DNA of 27,271 nt from the IMG/VR virus record IMGVR_UViG_3300040801_003594, positions 1 through 27,271 of that record; one strand, 5' to 3'. The translations under genes were made by a program, and so were the position numbers. Position 1 is the stretch's first letter. Every line of letters starts with the position of its first letter. Shown one piece after another: positions 22,779-27,271 of the stretch. The notes below the pieces were generated by a model. It did no database searches and was not told the DNA's origin. It was given only the letters and a program-made list of their open reading frames with translations. The DNA is from a virus.

Positions 22779-23057
22779 ATGAATTTTGCAAGTATTTTGA
22801 TTATAGTTACACAATCGTTTCTCCTAATGATCATTAGTTTTTGGTTTTATCGAAGGATCTCTTTCTATAATAAAAAGATTTCTTTGATAAAATCAAAAAA
22901 TAAAGAGTTACTAAAGAGGATAAATGATATAGAAACTAAGGAAGTTTTGACAAAAGATGCTAAGGATTTGTTGGCTGACCTATGTCATGGGGATGCAATA
23001 GTTAAAGTCACGCCAATAAATCCGCAGCATATATTTGAATATAGTCCAAGGAGTTAA
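22779..23057 (+). CDS. Membrane-anchored coiled-coil protein (92 aa)
   Basis: A hydrophobic segment at about residues 4-24 (ASILIIVTQSFLLMIISFWF) is followed by a basic stop-transfer (YRR), a short coiled coil (about 33-55, KKISLIKSKNKELLKRINDIE) and a C-terminal segment ending VKVTPINPQHIFEYSPRS. The architecture resembles an inner-membrane spanin or a small membrane-anchored phage protein. Similar C-terminal 'VKV...P...F..SPR' ends occur in other phage proteins near tail genes, from memory. No partner spanin is visible, so lysis function is only a possibility. GAAGGA precedes ATG 22779; the next gene begins 2 bases after the stop. Confidence 0.65.
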   Translation: MNFASILIIVTQSFLLMIISFWFYRRISFYNKKISLIKSKNKELLKRINDIETKEVLTKDAKDLLADLCHGDAIVKVTPINPQHIFEYSPRS

Positions 23058-23059
23058 AA

Positions 23060-23944
23060 TTGAATATTTTGATTATTGGTGGTACTGGCTCATTAGGCCA
23101 AAAACTTATTGAACACTACTACAATGAAAAAAACCGCATTGTAATCTTTTCAAGAGATGAACTAAAGCAAGCTAACCTAAAAAAAAAGTATCCATATTTA
23201 GAATGTATTATAGGCGATATTAGAGACAGTGAATCTGTTTCATCTGCTTTTTCAAGAGAGTTAAAGTATGACATCGTTTTTCACACAGCAGCTTTAAAGC
23301 ATGTTGATCTTGGAGAGGAAAACGTCAGCCAGTTTGTTAAAACAAACTATTCAGGTACAAAGATAGTTTTTGATTACGCTTCATCATATGGATCAGAAAA
23401 GTTTGTTTTTTTCACGACAGACAAGGCTGTTTTTCCGATAAATGCTTATGGTATGTCAAAAGCTTTGAGCGAAAAATACTTACAGCAAACAAGGTTTTTG
23501 GAAAAGATGCCTATTTATATCTTTCGTTGGGGAAATATTCTTGGATCAAGAGGATCTTGCCTTGATTATTTCAAAGAATGTTTAATAAACAAAAAACCCG
23601 TCAGGATCACTGATCTTGAATGCACAAGGTTTTGGCTACTTTTGGATGATGCAATAGACTTTGTGACGACTGTTGTATCTACTGAGGATGTCCTTTCGTA
23701 TAACGATGTTTATATCCCAGATATGAAATCATCTTCTATATCTGATCTTTTGAAGTCTATTCATATGGTTTTAAAAAACAAAGGTCATGATCTTTTAGAT
23801 TTCAATAAATGTTATGTAGAAACTGGTTTAAGACCTGGTGAAAAGGTGCATGAATCTATTTATCCAGATTCAGATTTGAATAGTGATAATTTTCCAAAAT
23901 ATAATATTTTTGAACTAATGCTTAAAATTGAAAGGATGATATGA
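23060..23944 (+). CDS. PseB/CapD-like UDP-sugar dehydratase/epimerase (SDR)
   Basis: This extended short-chain dehydrogenase probably acts on a UDP-N-acetylhexosamine as a 4,6-dehydratase, the first step of pseudaminic or legionaminic acid pathways. Motifs: NAD(P)-binding GGTGSLG (7-13), SRDELKQ (31-37), GDIRD (52-56), HTAALKHV (75-82), TTDKA (119-123) with the Asp-Lys pair typical of PseB/FlaA1, the Tyr130-x3-Lys134 catalytic pair, and LRPGEKVHE (257-265). Length 294 is slightly short for the family. The start is TTG 23060 with AAGGAG upstream; the stop overlaps the next ATG (ATGA). Stereochemistry (4,6-dehydration with or without C5 inversion) cannot be told. Confidence 0.85.
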   Translation: MNILIIGGTGSLGQKLIEHYYNEKNRIVIFSRDELKQANLKKKYPYLECIIGDIRDSESVSSAFSRELKYDIVFHTAALKHVDLGEENVSQFVKTNYSGTKIVFDYASSYGSEKFVFFTTDKAVFPINAYGMSKALSEKYLQQTRFLEKMPIYIFRWGNILGSRGSCLDYFKECLINKKPVRITDLECTRFWLLLDDAIDFVTTVVSTEDVLSYNDVYIPDMKSSSISDLLKSIHMVLKNKGHDLLDFNKCYVETGLRPGEKVHESIYPDSDLNSDNFPKYNIFELMLKIERMI

Positions 23945-24606
23945 ATATTTTTTTATACGGTGGTGCTGGTAATATGGGGAAAAGGTATCAGGCCATTCTT
24001 TTACATCAAGGTGTTAAATATCATATCATTGATCCCGAACATGGCTATAACGAGCCATACGATATATTTCCAGACGGAATTATTATAGCAACACCCACAG
24101 AAACCCATTTTGATTTGATACTTGATTGTCATGGCCAATTTCCTGACGTACCTATCTTATGTGAAAAGCCAATCTCAAAAGAGTATGACGAGATAAAAGA
24201 GCTAGTTAATACTGATGGTCTTAATCTTACGATGGTTAATCAGTATGAGTATGCTATTTATTGCAAGCCACAAACATTAAAAAACGGTATGACTTTTTAT
24301 GATTTTTACAATTCTGGAAAAGATGGTATTTTATGGGATGTCATTAATATTGTTGGGCTACACAAAAACAAAAGTAATCCGGTATTGATTGCTAATAATA
24401 GCCCATTTTGGACATGCTTTATTGATGGTCGAATACTGGATATTACAGATGTAGAAAGAGGTTATCATTACATGATTGATTGCTGGATATCCTCTTTGGA
24501 ATGGACGGATCAAGAAAAGATTGTTCAAAAAATACAAAAAGACAAGGAATATATTTTAGAAGCACATAGACGAATATTTAAACGATTAGAGGTTTCCAGT
24601 GATTAG
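23941..24606 (+). CDS. Short Gfo/Idh/MocA-type oxidoreductase
   Basis: The N-terminal Rossmann fold is clear: GGAGNMGKR (7-15), IIIATPTETH (47-56) and the family signature CEKPIS (74-79). At 221 residues it lacks roughly 100 residues of the usual C-terminal alpha/beta substrate domain, which seems shrunken rather than cut, since the frame is intact. In nonulosonate and sugar-surface loci such enzymes oxidise or reduce a nucleotide-sugar intermediate. It overlaps both neighbours (ATGA on the left, 8 bases on the right). Substrate unknown. Confidence 0.75.
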   Translation: MNIFLYGGAGNMGKRYQAILLHQGVKYHIIDPEHGYNEPYDIFPDGIIIATPTETHFDLILDCHGQFPDVPILCEKPISKEYDEIKELVNTDGLNLTMVNQYEYAIYCKPQTLKNGMTFYDFYNSGKDGILWDVINIVGLHKNKSNPVLIANNSPFWTCFIDGRILDITDVERGYHYMIDCWISSLEWTDQEKIVQKIQKDKEYILEAHRRIFKRLEVSSD

Positions 24607-25330
24607 AGTAGCCATAGGAATCCAAACGAGGCTTAGTAACACGAGGTTACCTGAAAAGAGCCTTTTAAAAATTGACAACAAAGAGATTATTTTCCACATG
24701 ATTGATAACGTCAATCGTGGGATAGAAAAGATTAATAAGCACAAGTTTAAAAACAATACAGAATGTTTGATTTATATCTTGGTTCCAGAGGTTGAAGAGG
24801 CTTTCTGGGTAAAGCATCTTTCAAGCTACAAAAACAAGATTGCAAAAGTTATCAGTGGTGACATGGATAACGTCTTTTCGAGGTATGAAAAGCTTTTGGA
24901 TTACGATTCTTCCTACATCATGAGGCTTACAGCAGATTGTCCTTTCATACCTCATCAGTTAATAACAAAGACGGTTAATACTTGCGTCAATAGTAGGCTT
25001 GATTATCTCTCAAACGTTGATGAGGATATCAGAACGATGCCTGACGGGTTTGATGTTGAGATGATGAGTAGGGAGGCTTTTAATTGGTTAAAAAGTAATG
25101 TCTATGAAAGCGGTTCAAAGTCAGATCTCGAGCATGTTACAACATTCCTACGAGCTAATAGACAATCGTGGATGAAATTTGGGATCTTGTCTTATGTTTT
25201 TGATTTGAGTGATCATAAGTTTAGCGTAGATACCCCACAGGATTTTGAAAAAGTTGAAAGAGTTTATACTGAAAAAGTTAGAAAAGATATTTTGGCAAAA
25301 AAGAGAGGTGTTGGAGTTTATGAGTATTGA
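24599..25330 (+). CDS. SpsF-like cytidylyltransferase (CMP-sugar synthetase type)
   Basis: Members activate acidic sugars with CTP. Family motifs are IQTRLSNTRLPEKSLL (8-23, the SpsF version of the nucleotide-binding loop), SGDMDNVFSRY (86-96), RLTADCPFI (109-117), PDGFDVE (148-154), EHVT (178-181) and SVDTPQD (209-215). The GTG start at 24599 overlaps the previous gene by 8 bases, with AGAGG upstream. Length 243 is normal. In this operon it most likely makes the CMP-nonulosonate that a Maf-type transferase would use. The exact sugar is inferred. Confidence 0.82.
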   Translation: MIRVAIGIQTRLSNTRLPEKSLLKIDNKEIIFHMIDNVNRGIEKINKHKFKNNTECLIYILVPEVEEAFWVKHLSSYKNKIAKVISGDMDNVFSRYEKLLDYDSSYIMRLTADCPFIPHQLITKTVNTCVNSRLDYLSNVDEDIRTMPDGFDVEMMSREAFNWLKSNVYESGSKSDLEHVTTFLRANRQSWMKFGILSYVFDLSDHKFSVDTPQDFEKVERVYTEKVRKDILAKKRGVGVYEY

Positions 25331-26531
25331 TTATTCGAAAAATAGGGCTGTCACTAGCATAGCTCAAGGCGCATTGACAAATAGCAAACATTGGGATCGT
25401 TTTATCTATGGTGTTTATCCCACCCACATCTCACATGGTAGAGATTGCTTCTTGTTTGATACGGAAGGGAAAAAGTACATCGACTTTATTTGTGGTCTTG
25501 GTGCCAATCTTTATGGTTACGCCAATCATGCAATTATCGATGAGGTTATCAAATACTCATATCATGGCTCTTGTCATAGCCTTCCTAGTGTGTTCGAGCT
25601 AGACGCTGCAGACGCTGTTAAGAGCATCTTTTATTTTGCTGACAGGGTTAAGTTTGTTAACGATGGATCGAGCGCATGTAGTGCAGCGCTTCTTATGGCT
25701 AGAACATATACTGGTAGAGATCTCGTGTTATCGTCAGGATATCATGGATGGCACAACGAATATGTTGGGCTTACTAATCCTGCTAACGGTGTTTGTGAAA
25801 ATATGAAAGGCGCTATTAAAAAGTATACCGGAATCTCAGATATTGATGATCCTAAAAAGATTGCAGCTATTATCATAGAGCCTGTTGAGTTAGATGATAG
25901 CAACGATCGGATTAATGAATTAAAGCATCTTAGAGAGTTTTGCACTGATAACGGCATTTGTCTTATCTTTGATGAGGTTATTACAGGAATGAGGTACAAA
26001 AAGCTGGCTGTCAGTTTGATGTATGACATAATCCCAGACATAATAATTTTGTCAAAGGCGATAGCAAACGGTGAAAAGATCGGTGTTGTTGCTGGCCGAA
26101 AAGAGATCCTTGATGGTCCTTATTTTTGCTCAGGTACATTTCACGGTCATGTTGGATCGCTTGTCGCTCTAAGGAGAACCCTTCATCTTGCGGCACATAA
26201 CAACTATTATGATGTTACAGATCTTAACGATCGGACAAAACACTTTTTGGGTGAGTTTAATTGGCTAGTATTTCCTCACTTTAAAATCGATGGTTGGGGA
26301 GCCAGGGGAGTATTTAAAGGCGACCAGGTTATCATTGCAAAGTTTTGGCAAGAAATGTGCAAAGCTGGTTTTTTATTTGGACCTAGCTTTTTTTCAAACT
26401 ATCATTTGATTGATCAGTTTGATAAGACATTGAATGCTACGAGTTTGATTATTAACAAGGGTTGGGACAACATTGTGTTGGAAGGTCCATTACCGAGTAG
26501 TCCATTTTCAACAAAAATGAGAAAGGAATAA
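25320..26531 (+). CDS. Glutamate-1-semialdehyde-type class III aminotransferase
   Basis: This PLP enzyme of 403 residues starts best at ATG 25320 (GGAG four bases upstream), inside the end of the previous gene (11-base overlap); an upstream in-frame start at 25245 would overlap it by 86 bases. Motifs are NDGSSACSAALLMAR (phosphate-binding), YHGWHN (141-146), FDEVITGMR (217-225) and LSKAIANGEKIG with PLP-lysine Lys246. Haem-pathway homologues isomerise glutamate-1-semialdehyde, but in sugar operons relatives probably aminate a keto-sugar. Pseudaminate pathways normally use a DegT/PseC-type aminotransferase, so its presence hints at a different sugar. Confidence 0.82.
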   Translation: MSIDYSKNRAVTSIAQGALTNSKHWDRFIYGVYPTHISHGRDCFLFDTEGKKYIDFICGLGANLYGYANHAIIDEVIKYSYHGSCHSLPSVFELDAADAVKSIFYFADRVKFVNDGSSACSAALLMARTYTGRDLVLSSGYHGWHNEYVGLTNPANGVCENMKGAIKKYTGISDIDDPKKIAAIIIEPVELDDSNDRINELKHLREFCTDNGICLIFDEVITGMRYKKLAVSLMYDIIPDIIILSKAIANGEKIGVVAGRKEILDGPYFCSGTFHGHVGSLVALRRTLHLAAHNNYYDVTDLNDRTKHFLGEFNWLVFPHFKIDGWGARGVFKGDQVIIAKFWQEMCKAGFLFGPSFFSNYHLIDQFDKTLNATSLIINKGWDNIVLEGPLPSSPFSTKMRKE

Positions 26532-26536
26532 TTGAT

Positions 26537-26722
26537 ATGAGTTTGGATACTGAAAAAAAACAAAAGATAAAAGAGTTGATAATCCATAAGAAAGATCTTG
26601 ATAAAAAAGCATTTGAATTACGATCTGAGTTGGATGCTTTTAATAAAGAGATTAGGGATGTTTTGGGTGTATCAGAACAAGAACATGTATCCTATGACGA
26701 TCTACTTTTAAAGGTGCTATGA
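26537..26722 (+). CDS. Small coiled-coil protein (61 aa)
   Basis: A charged protein, helical over most of its length (KKQKIKELIIHKKDLDKKAF then ELRSELDAFNKEIRDVL), with an acidic C-terminus (HVSYDDLLLKVL). It follows the aminotransferase gene after 5 bases, with AAGGAATAA upstream. No family is recognised. Its position inside the sugar operon suggests co-expression and no specific role. Confidence 0.6.
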   Translation: MSLDTEKKQKIKELIIHKKDLDKKAFELRSELDAFNKEIRDVLGVSEQEHVSYDDLLLKVL

Positions 26723-26784
26723 CGGCTTTAATAGTTTTTGTAATTTTATGGATATTTTGGATTTTATGGGTGACTTATGATTGA
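26719..26784 (+). CDS. Mini single-span membrane peptide (21 aa)
   Basis: The frame MTALIVFVILWIFWILWVTYD starts at ATG 26719, overlapping the previous stop (ATGA), and ends at TGA 26782-26784, overlapping the acetyltransferase gene by 8 bases. Except for its last two residues it is entirely hydrophobic and Trp-rich, consistent with a single membrane span. Overlaps on both sides are the main evidence. Such short frames can arise by chance; it may be a coupling leader. Confidence 0.35.
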   Translation: MTALIVFVILWIFWILWVTYD

Positions 26785-27271
26785 TCATACTTATGGCGTG
26801 TTTTTGGGTGAGATTAAATATTGTAACCTCGAACAATATAAAGGATGGCGAAACAATCCTTTGATCAGAAATTGGTGTCGTCAGACCGGTATTCTCACTC
26901 GTCAAAATCAAGAGGATTGGTATGAGAGAATTCACAAAGATCCTACCATTCAGATGTTTGAAATCCGAACAAATGATGATGTGTGTTTAGGTGTCTGTGG
27001 TCTAACTTCGATAGACCGGCAAAACAGATCGGCAGAATTTTCGTTGTACATTTGTCCTGATGAAATGGGAAAAGGCTTTGGTGAAAAGGCTCTTAAAACT
27101 TTGCTTCATTATGGTTTTTCTGATCTTGGGCTTAATCGCATATGGGGCGAAACGTTTGACGGAAATCCTGCTTTGGCACTATTTCATAAATTGGGGATGG
27201 TTACGGAAGGAAGGTTAAATCAATCATACTGGAAAAAAGGACGATTCATCGACAGTCATATCGTTGCTATG
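26777..27271 (+). CDS. GNAT acetyltransferase, PseH/RimJ-like (3' partial)
   Basis: The frame opens at ATG 26777 and runs to the window end without a stop (165 codons seen). GNAT motifs are the beta-strand/A motif FSLYICPDEMGKGFGEKALKT, with acetyl-CoA loop EMGKGFG, then FSDLGLNRIWGETFDGNPAL and FHKLGMVTEGRL. PseH-type enzymes in this superfamily acetylate the 4-amino group of the sugar intermediate in pseudaminate synthesis. Here it would acetylate the product of the aminotransferase. The substrate is inferred from context; the C-terminus lies outside the window. Confidence 0.75.
   Translation, partial: MIDHTYGVFLGEIKYCNLEQYKGWRNNPLIRNWCRQTGILTRQNQEDWYERIHKDPTIQMFEIRTNDDVCLGVCGLTSIDRQNRSAEFSLYICPDEMGKGFGEKALKTLLHYGFSDLGLNRIWGETFDGNPALALFHKLGMVTEGRLNQSYWKKGRFIDSHIVAM

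Noticed and set aside
22741-22779. 12-codon frame (MQAIILEIKKDF) with a good AAGGGAAAG site, overlapping the next ATG (TAATG)
   Set aside because: It could be a leader peptide, but it is too short to support from one sequence.
25245-25319. Upstream start of the aminotransferase at 25245
   Set aside because: It would overlap the cytidylyltransferase gene by 86 bases and add a Lys-rich stretch that is the out-of-frame reading of that gene; ATG 25320 has a better ribosome-binding site.
1-27271. tRNA genes, integrase, replication genes, attachment sites
   Set aside because: Looked for; no cloverleaf with a GGTTCGAATCC-like T-arm, no integrase/recombinase motif and no polymerase or helicase was recognised in this window.

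Overview
The window is a contiguous piece of a tailed double-stranded DNA bacteriophage genome (or a prophage read without its flanks). It is AT-rich. Nearly all genes are on the + strand and tightly packed, with purine-rich ribosome-binding sites and many 1-11 bp start/stop overlaps. The virion genes run small terminase, large terminase, portal, scaffold, major capsid protein, neck/adaptor proteins, a large tail-nozzle-like protein, a block of long helical proteins that look like ejection proteins, and a tail fibre. No sheath, major tail tube or tape-measure protein is visible, so a short-tailed (podovirus-type) virion is most likely. The host cannot be named. Base composition and gene style fit a bacterial host, probably Gram-negative, but nothing in the window proves it.

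Layout. (1) 27-678: four tiny + strand genes, one glycine-rich and one with a membrane segment. (2) 686-1005: two small overlapping genes on the - strand, facing a gene-free stretch (1006-1351) rich in palindromes. (3) 1352-4173: small terminase, a beta-rich structural-type protein, a DUF1353 protein, a NeuB-type sialic-acid-synthase-like enzyme and a small protein with a duplicated start. (4) 4274-9807: large terminase, FmdB-type zinc ribbon, portal, Gln-rich small protein, scaffold, major capsid protein. (5) 9823-15802: decoration-type protein, a DUF115/Maf-type glycosyltransferase homologue, several small beta-rich proteins, a C2H2 zinc-finger protein, adaptor and nozzle-like protein. (6) 15802-22571: hendecad-repeat protein, three helical proteins and a tail fibre with three kelch-like repeats. 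(7) 22611-23057: two small proteins, one a membrane/coiled-coil protein. (8) 23060-27271: a sugar operon with a PseB-like UDP-sugar dehydratase, a short Gfo/Idh/MocA oxidoreductase, an SpsF-like cytidylyltransferase, a glutamate-1-semialdehyde-type class III aminotransferase, two mini-genes and a PseH-like GNAT acetyltransferase cut by the window end.

How it may work together. The sugar operon, the NeuB-like synthase placed about 20 kb upstream between the two terminase genes, and the Maf-like protein placed among the capsid genes together resemble most of a nonulosonic-acid (pseudaminic/legionaminic/sialic-type) route: nucleotide-sugar dehydration, amination, N-acetylation, condensation with phosphoenolpyruvate, CMP activation and transfer to protein. 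Cellular Maf proteins transfer such CMP-activated sugars onto flagellin. The most interesting hypothesis is that this phage makes its own nonulosonate and attaches it to a virion protein, or uses it to remodel the host surface. This is inferred from family membership and gene position; no function has been demonstrated, and no PseG/NeuC-type hydrolase is visible in the window.
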